Source of the DNA: Owenia fusiformis | Taxonomy: Eukaryota > Annelida > Polychaeta > Sabellida > Oweniidae | DNA length: 64,000 bases | Assembly: GCA_903813345.2 (NCBI GenBank) | Contig: CAIIXF020000002.1 | Location: 22,890,455 to 22,954,454 of the forward strand | Reading direction: 5' to 3' | In this document: in pieces, positions 1 through 11,059 of the stretch | How the letters are laid out: each line of letters begins with the position of its first letter | Position numbering within the stretch: the first letter of the stretch is position 1 | Notes under the pieces: generated by a model | Seen by the model: the letters and a program-made list of their open reading frames with translations, nothing else | Database searches by the model: none | What the model was told of the DNA's origin: nothing | Program-made: the position numbers and the translations under genes

Positions 1-180
1 AATTCCAAAAGATATAAAACATTCATAGTATCTGAAATGATTTAAATATGATAAAATGTTATTTTTATGTCTCCCAAAGAGAGATATAAAATATTTATAA
101 TATCTGAAATTACTTAAATATGATTATCATAAAATGTTGTAACATACATATGATATAATAAGGATATATGTTGTTTTCAG
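1..180 (+). other. End of an intron that starts upstream
   Basis: AT-rich sequence with no open frame of note, ending in TTGTTTTCAG at 171-180, a good polypyrimidine tract and acceptor for the first exon seen. It shows that the gene began upstream of the window. Confidence 0.5.
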
Positions 181-256
181 AGGAGATCCTGACCAGAGTA
201 AATTCCCCACATTTCTGGCTTTAAACTCTCTAAGCAGATGGAACTCAAAGTTTCAG
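181..256 (+). CDS. Exon 1, unassigned N-terminal region
   Basis: It starts with one base completing a codon from upstream, then encodes GDPDQSKFPTFLALNSLSRW and a few more residues, ending in phase 0 before GTATAA. No known domain is recognised. It reads directly into exon 2. Confidence 0.7.
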
Positions 257-319
257 GTATAATTTATCGGTTCCTTTAATTTTTCACATCTGTGTGACTT
301 TGTCTTCATTGTTTGATTT

Positions 320-865
320 GGAGACAATTCTAGCGTATATCTGATCTAATGTATATCTGATTAAACAAATAATTGATCCAGTGTTTATCTGATGTAGTGT
401 ACATCTGATCAAGTGTTTATCTGATCTATCGTAAATCTGATCTAGCATATATCTGATTAAACGTATAATTGATCCAGTGTTTATCTGATGTAGTGTACAT
501 CTGATCAAGTGTTTATCTGATCTATCGTAAATCTGATCTAATGTATATCTGATTAAACGTATAATTGATCCAGTGTTTATCTGATGTAGTGTACATCTGA
601 TCAAGTGTTTATCTGATCTATCGTAAATCTGATGTAGCGTATATCTGATCTAACGTATAATTGATCAAGTGTTTATCTGATCTAGAGTATATCTGATCAA
701 GTGTTTATTCGATCTGGCGTATATCTGATCTAGCGTATATCTGATCTAACGTATAATTGATCAAGTGTTTATTCGATCTGGCGTATATCTGATCTAGTGT
801 TTATCTGATCTGACGTATATCTGATCAAGTGTTTATCTGATCTGGCGTATATCTGTAGATTTAAA
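320..865. repeat. Tandem repeat of an 18-20 bp TATCTGATC unit with a 108-bp higher-order period
   Basis: About 28 copies of variants of TCTGATCTAGCGTATA fill most of the intron 257-996. In the first half, six variants are ordered into a 108-bp block repeated about three times, which shows as a 36-residue period in the minus-strand translation. It is intronic minisatellite and not coding. Confidence 0.85.
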
Positions 866-996
866 TTTCCTCTTTTGAATATTCACAATGTAATTTGGGT
901 GATATTTCTATATTTTTCATAAAAAAATTATTAGCCCAGGAGACTGTTCTCCAAACAGAGACTTGTCCTTTCAATTAATCTAATGCTGTTATACAG

Positions 997-1157
997 GTGG
1001 ACTTAGGTAAGCTGATCATACCTCGTGATCCTGATGGCAGTGATGCTCAGATTCTCTTTGAAACCATTGGTATAGGATTAGCCCATGCTCACCACCCACT
1101 AAACTGCCAACCCTCTACATCTGGTCCTGGGTCGTTATTCGTAGAGATCAGGAACGG
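997..1157 (+). CDS. Exon 2, unassigned N-terminal region
   Basis: Acceptor TATACAG, donor GGTAAGT. It opens in phase 0 with VDLGKLIIPRDPDG and ends in phase 2 (..FVEIRNG). The segment is globular-looking, with no family recognised. Confidence 0.75.
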
Positions 1158-1330
1158 GTAAGTTTAATATGGCTTTGTTTACCAAAAAATGACTCTATAA
1201 AGGATTATTTCAGGGAACAGAAGTAGTAGATTGTAACCCAATGAACTACTATTTTCAGGGTGGTTTTGGTAAGGGGTTCAAGTGAGTTTAAAACTATGAG
1301 TTACATGTTTGCTTTATTACGAAGCATTTT

Positions 1331-1455
1331 AACAAAAGCTTAGTCTTGCTCAAAGACTGTATCCCCCCCCCCGTTACCTTCACTGCAATATACAGAGAGA
1401 AGGATAAGGGGGGGGAGTACAGGGTCTTTTAAGCAAGACTAACAAAAGCTTTGCA
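1331..1455. repeat. Imperfect hairpin around C and G runs
   Basis: The stretch around AAAGCTTAGTCTTGCT and a C-run reappears inverted as a G-run followed by AAGCAAGACTAACAAAAGC. The whole forms an imperfect stem of about 45 bp, typical of a short non-autonomous inverted-repeat element in the intron 1158-1584. Confidence 0.6.
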
Positions 1456-1584
1456 ACAAAGAATTTTTGAGGTATTGTACTTGCTATGTTATAAAACCTT
1501 TTGTGAAATGCTTCAAATGAACCATGAATTTAACACTCAGTTGATTAACACTAGTACCAATCACTTTTTCTTGTGACAATTCAG

Positions 1585-1732
1585 GCAATCAGGATTGATA
1601 CTTATGTCAGTATCGTGTCACAAAAGTCTACGCCAGCAAGTAGAATTTGAGGAAGAAAACATATACAAGGCATCAACTCCTGACGATATTAACAATAAAA
1701 TATTGAAGATTCAACTAGATTTACATGAGGAG
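1585..1732 (+). CDS. Exon 3, unassigned N-terminal region
   Basis: Acceptor ATTCAG, donor GTAAGT. The first base completes the glycine codon left by exon 2; the exon then encodes QSGLILMSVSCHKSLRQQVE and a charged stretch and ends in phase 0 (..DLHEE). Confidence 0.8.
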
Positions 1733-2478
1733 GTAAGTGAGTTGTTTCTTCACTCTGAATTGGGTACATTTGAAGTGTTTTGGGACTTAACCTTAAGTTG
1801 ACCCGATAGTGTTATATTTAATACAATATACCCTATGTAAGTATAAGTTTAATATCTAATATTTATTGAATAGTTGTTTGCACGATCGTTATACCATGTC
1901 ATTTTTGATAATATGGCAATTGTTTACATTTGTTATTTTACATTTTTTTCTATTTTTTTTAAAAATCTAATTTAATTTTGATATAATTTTTTCTATAATT
2001 CAAAAAGTTTAGTAGCAATTTTAGATGTGAATATTTATATGAATATATGAATGAATTTATATGAATAACAAGCTTGCTTTGCTAATTTACAGGTAGTTGC
2101 CATTTTGAAATGACTATTTTTATTTGTGTTTCATTTGTTACAGCTTTTGCAATAACATGGAACGTAGTGGAGCAATTAAGATGATATTTAATATGAAAAT
2201 ACTTTTACTCATGATTTACTGTCTCTGAAAAGGCCAGGAGCTGGGATTTTAATTTTCTGTTCCAGAATTTATCACGGCATGGCCACTTTGTTATCAGGGC
2301 ATCGCCAAACTACAGTTAAATTAATCTACAGAGATATTGTGATGTGATGGTTGCGATGTTATAGATTTCTTTTCTTAAAGTATATTTCAATGAAATGAAG
2401 AACTTCCTCCATATTTGGTTTGTATGAAATAATGTATAGGAACTTAATTGTTTTTTTCTTTTTTTTGTCTGTTTTCAG

Positions 2479-2553
2479 TTGGAAATGTCTATAGAGGGAA
2501 TTCCTTTGCCAAACCAGCTTATCCCTTTCTCTGTGTATCTCGATGATGATAAG
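2479..2553 (+). CDS. Exon 4, unassigned N-terminal region
   Basis: 75 bases, 25 codons, phase 0 at both ends. Acceptor CTGTTTTCAG, donor GTCAGT. Encodes LEMSIEGIPLPNQLIPFSVY then LDDDK. No family recognised. Confidence 0.75.
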
Positions 2554-2879
2554 GTCAGTGCTGTTAATTATCACAACAAAGAAATTTGGTAGGGATATAG
2601 TCAAACCCTTCGTTTTTGTAGATTATCATTTTTTATATATTGTTTAATTTGAAGACACCTTTTAGTTTTTGAAAATTTTGATCAAGAATTTTGAAGCCAA
2701 TTTTTGACAGTGTTTTTTATTATTATTATTCGTACTTAAGTATTAAACTCATTTAACGTGCAGTATAGTTGTTTTAATCAGCAAGCATTCTTCAGTTTTC
2801 AGTAATAAACATATAAACTGATGCCACCCACTTAATAACAATTATTTTCTGATTTCTCTTTATTGGGTGGAATCAATGC

Positions 2880-3407
2880 CAATAGACTAATACACGTTAG
2901 ACGAAAACATGGTCATTAACATAAATATCTCCCGCAATGCATCATTTCAAGTGGGATAAATGGTCCTTTAATTTAACCAAATTCTCCCAACCTTAAAACC
3001 ATGTTTTTGCATATTGTTGGGACGATAAAGTTAATACTAACATCAAACATGAAATCAAGCCCACGTTATATACACGATAACTTGCATCTTGTTTCATATC
3101 GAGTCATGGCTTCCGGGAAAAAAGTCGGTGATGTCACGGTAAAACATTTCATGATTGTCATCAGTTTCGAAAATATTCGTGAAAACGCTTTGCAGATTGT
3201 CATAAAGACATATATTTTTATCGATTCTGCAAATATACGTAAAGAAGAATGTCAAATAAAGCTGAAATGATGTGTTCATAATTGGACCCTGTATATTTCA
3301 ATGGGAAAAAAACTCTAATGTTAAAATGTGGAACCGGAATTTGAGCTCTGCAACACGGGAGGTAAGAATATTGTTCTTATTCTGAACTATCGTGTATTAG
3401 TCTATTG
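2880..3407. mobile_element. Short inverted-repeat element (MITE-like), 17-bp termini
   Basis: CAATAGACTAATACACG at 2880-2896 is exactly the reverse complement of 3391-3407. The 0.53-kb interior has no convincing gene; the two ORFs around 3001-3279 overlap on opposite strands and resemble nothing known. It lies in the intron 2554-4175. Confidence 0.7.
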
Positions 3408-3730
3408 ATTTAGATAAGGGACCAATGCACTTGATCAGTGTCCTGGGAGAGCTATCTATAGATACCCCTCCTCTTGTTAACTACATATGAGGAAACATTC
3501 TCTCAGCATTTTGAGAGTTTTTCTTCACAATAGTTTTCAAAGTTTTACAAATTTTAGCAAACTATGTCGCACATGCATTTCTCATTAATGGAATTTCTTT
3601 TTTCATTTTAGAAACCACTGGAGAAATGTCCAAAGATTTGTGATGAAAATTCTTGGCGATTTAATAATTGATATTGGCAGAGCTTAACTATAAAAGATTT
3701 ACTGTTATTTTGATGTTTTTGTTAATTTTA

Positions 3731-4175
3731 TATTTTCAGTTTGTTTTCAACGTGCATGGTTTTACAGTAATTTCATATTTTCAGCTTGTTAGCAACATGC
3801 ATGGTTTTACTGTAATTTCATATTTTCAGCTTGTTAGCAACATGCATGGTTCTACTGTAATTTCATATTTTCAGCTTGTTAGCAACATGCATGGTTTTAC
3901 TGTAATTTCATATTTTCAGCTTGTTAGCAACATGGATGGTTTTACTGTAATTTCATATTTTCAGCTTGTTAGCAACATGCATGGTTTAACTGTAATTTCA
4001 TATTTTCAGCTTGTTAGCAACATGCATGGTTTTACTGTAATTTCATATTTTCAGCTTGTTAGCAACTATAATTTCATATTTTCAGCTTGTTAGCATCATG
4101 CATGGTTTTACTGTAATTTTATATTTTCAGCTTGTTAGCAACATGCATGGTTTTACTGTTATTTCATATTTTCAG
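3731..4175 (+). repeat. Tandem array of a 45-bp unit carrying a 3' splice site, ending at the exon 5 acceptor
   Basis: Each 45-bp unit contains TTTCATATTTTCAG followed by a copy of the first bases of exon 5. AG ends fall at 3739, 3784, 3829, 3874, 3919, 3964, 4009, 4054, 4085, 4130 and 4175. One unit, between 4054 and 4085, is shortened to 31 bp and shifts frame. The two copies closest to the exon are in its reading frame; acceptors at or before 4054 would lead to a stop at 4093. Confidence 0.9.
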
Positions 4176-4337
4176 GTTGTTAGCAGCACACATTACTATG
4201 TTGGAGGAGGGCTCCACCCGCTAGTTGTATTTAAATACAATTCAATGTGTTACTACACTCAATATAAAGGGAGACGTCCAAAGTTGAAGATTCTCAACTA
4301 CAGAGATCATGAGATACAGGCTGATTCTACTCAACAG
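4176..4337 (+). CDS. Exon 5, unassigned N-terminal region
   Basis: 54 codons, phase 0 at both ends, donor GTAGTT. It starts VVSSTHYYVGGGLHPLVVFK and continues with a Tyr- and Arg-rich segment. If the acceptor at 4130 or 4085 is used instead, 15 or 30 residues related to LVSNMHGFTVISYFQ are added in frame. Confidence 0.75.
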
Positions 4338-4489
4338 GTAGTTATTATGACAATTGTGTAACATATGATTTTTGAGACTGAATGTTTCAGAGATACAGGG
4401 AAATGTACACATGAATTATTTATATTAGCTATATAAAACATAGAGTTAAGTCTAATATGGCTGTGAAAAATGGACAACCATTGTACTGG

Positions 4490-4815
4490 TCAAATTTTTG
4501 TACAGGGGAGTGCCGCTGAGACTCAAAATATCCACCCACATCTAGGGATTTTTTTCTCTAAAATGGATCCACATCTTGGGTTTTCTTTCAAAAATAGACC
4601 CACTTCAAGGTAATTTTTTTCAAAATCAGTACCCAGTTCTAGGATTTTTCAAAAAGTAGACCCAGTTCTAGGGATTTTTTCATCAAAATGGGACCCATAT
4701 CTAGTTTTTTTTCTTCAAAATGGGACCCACATCTAGGGATTTTTTGGGGAAAAAGTGACCCACTTTAGTGGCACGTCCCCATATAGCCAATATATGGGAG
4801 TCCCCCCTCCGGGAT
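4490..4815. repeat. Dispersed element with internal short repeats (GGGACCCACATCTAGGG)
   Basis: A block bounded by TTGTACTGG on one side and CCAATGTACCG on the other holds five or six degenerate copies of a roughly 45-bp motif like AAAATGGGACCCACATCTAG. It appears non-coding and inserted in the intron 4338-4899. Confidence 0.5.
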
Positions 4816-4899
4816 TAAGCCAATGTACCGTAATTTCATGACATGTAAATGCATTTGTAATTTGCACGCTATAATTCTCATCCATTCTATGATTTGTAG

Positions 4900-5240
4900 A
4901 GCACAGAAGTAGGCAGTCCATTTATTTTGGTTGGTCACTCAGACAAACCTAAGCTGGATAAGAATAGTACAGAGAACAGAAATGCAAATGAAGAAAATAA
5001 ACATCCAGATGATGAAAAGAAAGACACGGATGAAGAAGAGAAAGATAAAGATGAAAAACAGAAAGACATAAATGGCGCAGAGAATACAGACTCAAATGAA
5101 GAAAATGAACAATCAGATGATGAAGAGGAAGACACGGATGAAGAAAAGGAAGACGTAAATGATATTATGAGTGATCTTGGGGTCCGATTAGATTTCCAGG
5201 AGATGATAACTGAGTTAGAGAATACATTGACTACGATCAG
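4900..5240 (+). CDS. Exon 6, acidic Glu/Asp/Lys-rich linker
   Basis: 113 codons plus two bases. It opens with STEVGSPFILVGHSDKPK, which faintly recalls the hydrophobic-VGTHxD stretch at the end of ROC domains, then runs into a highly charged, probably disordered linker built of two related blocks about 108 bp apart (around NEENKHPDDE and NEENEQSDDE). It ends with an amphipathic helix and donor GTTAGT. Confidence 0.8.
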
Positions 5241-5269
5241 GTTAGTTTTGGCAATGTTAATATCATAAT

Positions 5270-5560
5270 ATCATATCAAACCGCATATCATATCATACCA
5301 TACAGACTAAATCATATATTATGATATAATATGTGTTTTCTGTTCAATTGTTGATTGTAATCATGAGATAAACCCAATATCAGATCATTTTTAATGATGT
5401 CATTTTATTGTCTTGTAAGATATCAACTCACTTGTGTCGATATTTGATATCAACTTGTTGATAAAAATATCATTCAAAATGATCTGAGAATCTATGTGTA
5501 TCATATCATACCATATATCATATCTTATAATATCAAAGCTGATCAAAAGCTAGGGAGTCT
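5270..5560. repeat. AT-rich inverted-repeat element (ATCATATCATA, ATCAGATCATTT)
   Basis: ATCATATCATACC-like ends face each other around a core in which AATATCAGATCATTTTT reappears inverted as AAAATGATCTGAGA. The same ATATCAGATGATTTGATC palindromic core recurs at about 11590-11690, so this is a dispersed family. Confidence 0.5.
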
Positions 5561-5872
5561 TCTGAGTTGTTTATTATTGCCATAGTGATATGAGGTATCG
5601 AATGAGTCGAAGACTCAGAATGAGAAGAGCATGAAGAATCTGAAAGAGATTAAAGAAAGAATTAAACTCTCAATGTCTGCTAGGATGGTTTTGTATGGAT
5701 CAAGAGTGAGAACATGTCAAAAAATCCAGACAACACTGTCAAGCAAAAGACTGGTGGTCTTTTCTCCCATTTGATATACACAAGCTATCAAAAAGACCCT
5801 TGGTGTGAATGAAGCAAATTAAGTTACATGGAAAGATAGGGTTAAATTATCCTATAGATGACGCTACAGTTA

Positions 5873-6066
5873 CAGGCCCGTAGCCAGTATTTGCCAAGGG
5901 GGGTTCACTTTTTGGAAAATTCCAGGGGGGTTCACTTTTGACAATTTTGTTCCAAAAATGGCCAAAATCACTCAAAACGTGCTCAGAATGGTGAAAAACT
6001 GCATGATTTTGAAAGAATTTTTGGCCAGGGGGAACCCATCGAACCCCCCCCCTGGCTACGGGCCTG
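5873..6066. mobile_element. MITE with 15-bp perfect termini CAGGCCCGTAGCCAG
   Basis: The left end CAGGCCCGTAGCCAG is matched exactly by CTGGCTACGGGCCTG at 6052-6066. The 194-bp interior contains G-run blocks followed by GTTCACTTTT. Related copies are at 29493-29624, about 51748-51898, and in fragments near 53614-54060 and 54947. Confidence 0.8.
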
Positions 6067-6404
6067 AGCTATACCAGTCTGTCTAATCTGAGCACCAGTG
6101 GAACCAGCCAAATATTTTTGATTTAACAGTTGTTCACATTATAAGGTTTCCAGTTCATGAGTCAACAGAAATTAATAAAATAGTGACCCAAAAAGTGGTA
6201 ACATTGAGAGCTGCCCAGATTAGATCATCGTGGTAATCCAAGCCCTCTCCATCTCTATCCTTCTGATGCAACAGAGAGAGATGCTATGAGTATCAGAATG
6301 ATATTAGATCATTTGTTCAGATACAGTATACAGGTTTTACTGAAAATGCGGGTTGGTGTCATTGCACACCTGATTGACACCTATATTTTATTATTTGATT
6401 GTAG

Positions 6405-6540
6405 AGGGAAGACTTCGGTGACATTTAAAGAGCAACGTTACTTTACACAGACATATGAAGCCATGCAAAGACTGATCCAGCTCCAGGATAATCTTAAATC
6501 TAGGATTACCACACATATTGTGCATCAACATGATGAAAAG
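6405..6540 (+). CDS. Exon 7, helical linker
   Basis: The first base completes an Arg codon from exon 6. Encodes GKTSVTFKEQRYFTQTYEAM and a Gln/Leu-rich helix, ending in phase 0 with donor GTAAAC. The GKTS here is not preceded by the rest of a P-loop. Confidence 0.75.
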
Positions 6541-7030
6541 GTAAACATGCTTTTTGCTTTCATAACAAAAAAGGTCTTATGGTTATGAATGGAACAAATC
6601 ATGATTTTTATCTGATGGATCCGTTAGACATTTAAAACATTTTTAACAACCTGCATGAAGTTCTATCTAGAGCTGTTTTGTGCGAGAAATATAATTTTAT
6701 ACCCCCACCCCATGTTTTTAGGGGATGAACTTTATAAAAAAAAATGATAATGAAATAATTATCGTTAATTACAGTGTTAGTGTTGTATGAGTACATTTAT
6801 ATATTTTTTAGCTTTTATATTTTTAATGACTTACATTTGGTTATCATCAGCAGTTGGTAATTGGTATTGACATTCAATTTCTGTAACAAATTGATACATA
6901 CACTTTAGTGACACACAACTATTTACACAATTTCCTTTTTAATATTGGGTATGAATATTACTTAATACCCAACATGGCTAAGGTTATTTATGCTACTTGT
7001 TTCTACTGATAATATAAAATTGTGTTTGCC

Positions 7031-7475
7031 TGTGGGAGTCGTTCACATTCAAATTCAAACTAAATAATTAAATTAAACATAGAAAAAGCTTAACAGCCCT
7101 TGAATTAGCTGGTCGTAATGCATATTATGCTAATCAGCTGTCTAATTAGCTTGAATTACTGATTAATTTGGCTAAGGGCTAATTAGCTGCTACACCATCA
7201 AAGATCTAATTATGATCCAAACCTAAGGCGCAAATTGTGCTTACCTGACTTGTAGGTGCTAAGGATGGGGTTGGTGGGATGGCCTCAAAAAACCAGAAAA
7301 CAGCCTACTTCCTGAAGATTCTGTTAGATAATGGAGATGCAAAAACTCAGTGGTGTTGAGTTGGGTTGTCATAAAGAGAGGCTCAACATCCGGGTTCTTA
7401 TTCCAACTTTGTGCAAATTCCCCATACTTACCCCAGAATAGTTCAACACCTAATAACAAGAGACCGACTCCCACA
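7031..7475. mobile_element. Possible short inverted-repeat element, 11-bp termini
   Basis: TGTGGGAGTCG at 7031-7041 is the reverse complement of CGACTCCCACA at 7465-7475. The interior is AT-rich with repeated CTAATTAGCT motifs. The rest of the intron 6541-7712 shows nothing I can name. Confidence 0.45.
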
Positions 7476-7712
7476 AGTCATAAATGCAATTATTTGCAAT
7501 AATTGTTATAAAATATCATGAATAAAAATTAACTCTGATTAGAAAGCACATTCACACGTTTGAAAATATCAGAATCACCTAAATGAACCCCAATAAACAA
7601 TAACCACCCCCCAAACAACATTAATAAAAATCTCAAAATATCATGGTGTAATATAGATTCTCCTTTAACTATTTCAACAGAGTAAGCCACATTCAGTTTT
7701 CCTATATTCCAG

Positions 7713-7922
7713 GACTATAAAGCTCTTTCAAAACTTGTGCGTAGGTTAGAAAAGAGTCACTTGGAGGATATACAGTACCTTTACCAATTCACCCCTGATG
7801 TTGCATCACAAATTACAGATATACTCAACTTGGAAAGGAAAGTTGTCAGTTTTGATGAGGTGGCGGCAAAATTCAAGAGCAAACAACTTTGTATGGTGTG
7901 CCTCAAACACATGGAGCAGTGG
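7713..7922 (+). CDS. Exon 8, start of first COR-like region
   Basis: 70 codons, phase 0 at both ends, acceptor TATTCCAG, donor GTATGT. Starts DYKALSKLVRRLEKSHLEDI; the end (KQLCMVCLKHMEQW) leads into exon 9 as the winged-helix-like part of a COR domain does. The COR assignment rests on pattern and order, and no search was run. Confidence 0.75.
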
Positions 7923-8510
7923 GTATGTCTTGATATTTCTGTCATGAAAGTCTATCGGGATGTTATTAATGTGATGTAAACAGTTAAATGGACATACAAC
8001 TTCATCATAGATCTCCAGATCAGACGTCTGAATGTTTCAAAACTGACAAGCTGCTGTACAGATGGATAGATAGGGTGACCCAAAAAATGCAACCCTCCAT
8101 TTCTCCTATATTTTTCTTAAATGGAGGTAAATTGCTCTGAGATTTGGCACTCAAGGACTTCATTCAATGCGGGATCCTCTGGCAAAGTTTTAATAATCAT
8201 AGTCTTATATTGATAGAGTTATGGTTGTTTCAAAATATGCTCCAGATGCTGTAGATGGCAGGACTTATCAAATGTATGCATTTAGATTAATTCAATTCAA
8301 CCCCATGGAAACAACAAGATGATCTCCTTGAGATGCATATTTAAATAAAAAATCTCTAACAATCTCATTAAAAACAAGTCTTCGGGGGATTTGAGCAAAT
8401 TCTCTATTAGAATATGAATATTCCACGAATCACAATATACCAAGCATGTGACTGAATTTGGACCAGACTTTGGTTTTCAGAAATCATCTTGTTTTTATTT
8501 TGCATTGTAG

Positions 8511-8717
8511 GGCTGTATACAAATTTTGGACTTCATTCCACAGCAATTAATCGTATTAGATATTGGTTGGTTCATGAGAACATTAGACTTGATAAGAAGT
8601 GAATGTAACAAGAGCATCCCATTGGACAAAGTCCTAGCAGTTGAGGAAGGGACCAAAGTAGTAGATATGGAAGGAGTGAAAACCATTCTGAGCAAACAGA
8701 CCTCCAGTGAAGTAGAG
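8511..8717 (+). CDS. Exon 9, first COR-like region
   Basis: 69 codons, phase 0 at both ends. GCIQILDFIPQQLIVLDIGW follows the COR pattern of hydrophobic strand, then I/V-x-x-P-x-x-L..D..W. Compare exon 41 of the second module (LQYFDNEFLKDHIVINPQW). Confidence 0.75.
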
Positions 8718-8950
8718 GTATATTGTAAAATTCTTGCAATTTCTTCTAAGAACTAATCCTTTCAACACAGCTCTATCCCTCCTACATGTATACCTTTTAC
8801 CACTAGATCACTCATTCCACCCATCCTATTTACTTGTACATCAGGCCACCTATTACTACTTTACCCATCAACTTAATGAAAGTGATCATGGGATCTCCCA
8901 TGATTATTCTTTTACCAGATGCTTTAAATCCCAATTTACTTATTCTGTTG

Positions 8951-9142
8951 AAAACCCAGGCACCCAAACAGATTGTCGTTTTCACAAAGAGAAAACCCAA
9001 ATTCCACTATACCAAAAAAAAATTTTTTCAATTTTTTTTCACTATTAAAAAGAGTTTTCCTTGGTACACAGAGAATGGGGATGGGATTGATCTTCTTTTT
9101 GGTCAATTCTACTATCTGTTCCGGTGCCTGTGTTTTTAACAG
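8951..9142. mobile_element. MITE with imperfect inverted ends of about 45 bp
   Basis: AAACCCAGGCACCCAAACAG near the left end and its imperfect reverse complement near 9110-9142 (CTGTTCCGGTGCCTGTG) bracket a core with a long A/T run. The overlapping ORFs here on both strands are by-products of the repeat. Confidence 0.6.
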
Positions 9143-9231
9143 TGTTGAAGTTAATGTTAAACACATGAGACATTAAGAATTGGTTTACTGCTTTTTACTC
9201 AACAGTTATTATCTGTTCTGTTTTTAAACAG

Positions 9232-9366
9232 ATTGAGCTTCTTCTAAAGGCTGTATGGCAATTACCTGGTATGACACGTGTATCAAGTGTCCGAGAGAGT
9301 GTCATGGATGAGACACACTGTATTGTGTCATCAGAGAATCTTGCTGACAAACCTCCCTGTCCATTG
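9232..9366 (+). CDS. Exon 10, first COR-like region
   Basis: 45 codons, phase 0 at both ends, donor GTAAGA. Encodes IELLLKAVWQLPGMTRVSSV followed by a polar stretch ending KPPCPL. It lies between two COR-like exons. Confidence 0.75.
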
Positions 9367-9639
9367 GTAAGATATAAGAATTGGGGTCATTCAAAATTAG
9401 AGATTTGATAGATTTTTCCTGTGAATATTGTGGATTATTCTGACATAATGCTCAGATTTTGCCACAAAGAATATTGCTTACATTAAATCCTCTACAAGAG
9501 AATTTAGACTTAATGTATAACAAATTATTGCAATTCACTTTCAAGGTTTAAAAGATGAAAAAGAATTTTAAACTAAATGGAGTTAGTCTCATCCAAAATG
9601 GTAGACAAAATGTGATCAATATTGATAGAATAAATATTC

Positions 9640-10020
9640 CATAATACTATTGTTTTCCCTGGGAAATAAAATCATATTATCCCTCTTAAAATCATATATA
9701 CTCGAAAAATCATATTGTCCCTGGAAAAAAAATCATATCGAAAAATCATATTGTCCCTGGAAAAAAATCATATATACGTGAAAAATCATATTGTCCCTAT
9801 TTTTTCAAAAAATGTCATTTTTTCAAAAAATCAGTTTTTCCAATTTTTCATTTTTTTTCAAAAAAATTGATTTTTCCAATTTTCAAAAAAGTTAATATTT
9901 TTTCTGAAATTTTCATTTTTTCAAAAAATTGCAATTTTTCAAAGATTTTCATTTTTCAAAAATTTTCATTTTTTTCAAAAGTTTTAATTTTTTCAATTTT
10001 TTATGTTTTTCCTTGAATTC
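9640..10020. repeat. Low-complexity T-rich tract with AATCATATTGTCCC repeats
   Basis: Three or four copies of AAAAATCATATTGTCCCTGG are followed by about 250 bases of degenerate TTTTCAATTTTTCAAAAA sequence. It appears non-coding, in the intron 9367-10635. Confidence 0.7.
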
Positions 10021-10046
10021 TCAAACATTAAATTATGGAATAAAAA

Positions 10047-10206
10047 GGTTATTTCATGCTTGATTTTCAATATGAATTTTATTCCACGGGAAATATGACA
10101 TTGACCTCAGTAAATATTATATTGACACTCACTCGCTACGCTCATTCGGTCAATATCATATTACCCTGGAATAAAATTCATATTGAAAATCAAGCATGAA
10201 ATAACC
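10047..10206. repeat. Perfect 40-bp inverted repeat with 80-bp spacer
   Basis: Bases 10047-10086 are the exact reverse complement of 10167-10206. The spacer contains CACTCACTCGCTACGCTCAT. The arms show no mismatch, which suggests a recent or homogenised hairpin element. The reading CGCTACGCTCATTCGG in the loop is typical of dispersed hairpin elements. Confidence 0.85.
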
Positions 10207-10635
10207 TATATTTATTATAATATAATTTAATCAGTTATATAATCAAATTAAAATCTGGATTCTAATTGCATCACCATTGAAGATGATAAATTTTAAATTG
10301 TATGAACTAAAAAAAAATTACTCAAGCGAAGAAGCTAAACCAGTTAGAGAATGAAGCTTTCTGAATGTGAAATACAATGTATAATCTCCAATGAGTTAGC
10401 TTCATCAATACAATACAGTGAATATCAAGTTTAAGTTAGTCTCATCATCCATTTGTGTTAGCCTCGCATTAACTGGAGACATTTTCTTCAACTTTTTCAG
10501 ATTTTTAATTTTAAGATTATGAAATTGCTGTTTTTTCGACCACAAAGTGAATTTTGTTTTGGTTGTGAATTTGTAAGATTACTTTAATACTGTTAGTTGG
10601 TTTGAAATTATGAAACATTTTGAATATTATTTCAG

Positions 10636-10840
10636 ACGATGTACTGCCCAGAAGCATCAGATGGGCTTTTGAAGAGAAATATGACACTGGCATTCCCATT
10701 TATTACCCAGAAGGCTTTGCACAGTATTGTCGCAAAATGGCTATTAAAAATAGGCAACATTGAAATGATATGGTCTGGTGGAATTGTGTTATGTCATGAA
10801 GCTGTTGAGATTGTGGTGACATCTACAGAGAGAAAACAAG
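10636..10840 (+). CDS. Exon 11, C-terminal part of first COR-like region
   Basis: Acceptor ATTTCAG, donor GTATGA. TMYCPEASDGLLKRNMTLAF is followed by a PFITQKALHSIVAKW..IEMIWSGGIVL pattern that is typical of the second half of COR (Leu..P.G....+..R.. then W..G.vL). Ends in phase 1, completed by exon 12 more than 11 kb away. Confidence 0.78.
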
Positions 10841-11059
10841 GTATGATCCTTAGACTTATTTGTATTACATCTAGGTATGATTTTGCATTTCCAATGCTTG
10901 ATCATCTCGCATCGGTTTTCACTGCATTCATCGTGACCTAAGGAAGCCAAGTGAACAAAGATGATGCTTGATATTAATCGAGTTAAATTTTTTTTTTTGA
11001 TGTCACTTATCAACCAACTTAAGAATTAGATATTAAAATTCCCGTCATGCCGAATGTAC

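Noticed and set aside
284-604. 106-codon minus-strand ORF
   Set aside because: Translation of the 108-bp higher-order repeat in the first intron.
3668-4093. 141-codon plus-strand ORF
   Set aside because: Reads the 45-bp acceptor array in a frame that does not enter exon 5; treated as part of the array.
4900-4960. A first ROC domain ending in FILVGHSDKP
   Set aside because: Only a G4-like stretch; no P-loop or DxxG motif is found in exons 1-5, so I do not call a second GTPase.
8060-8200. Possible mariner terminus (TAGGGTGACCCAAAAAATGC)
   Set aside because: No matching inverted end found nearby, so the element could not be delimited.
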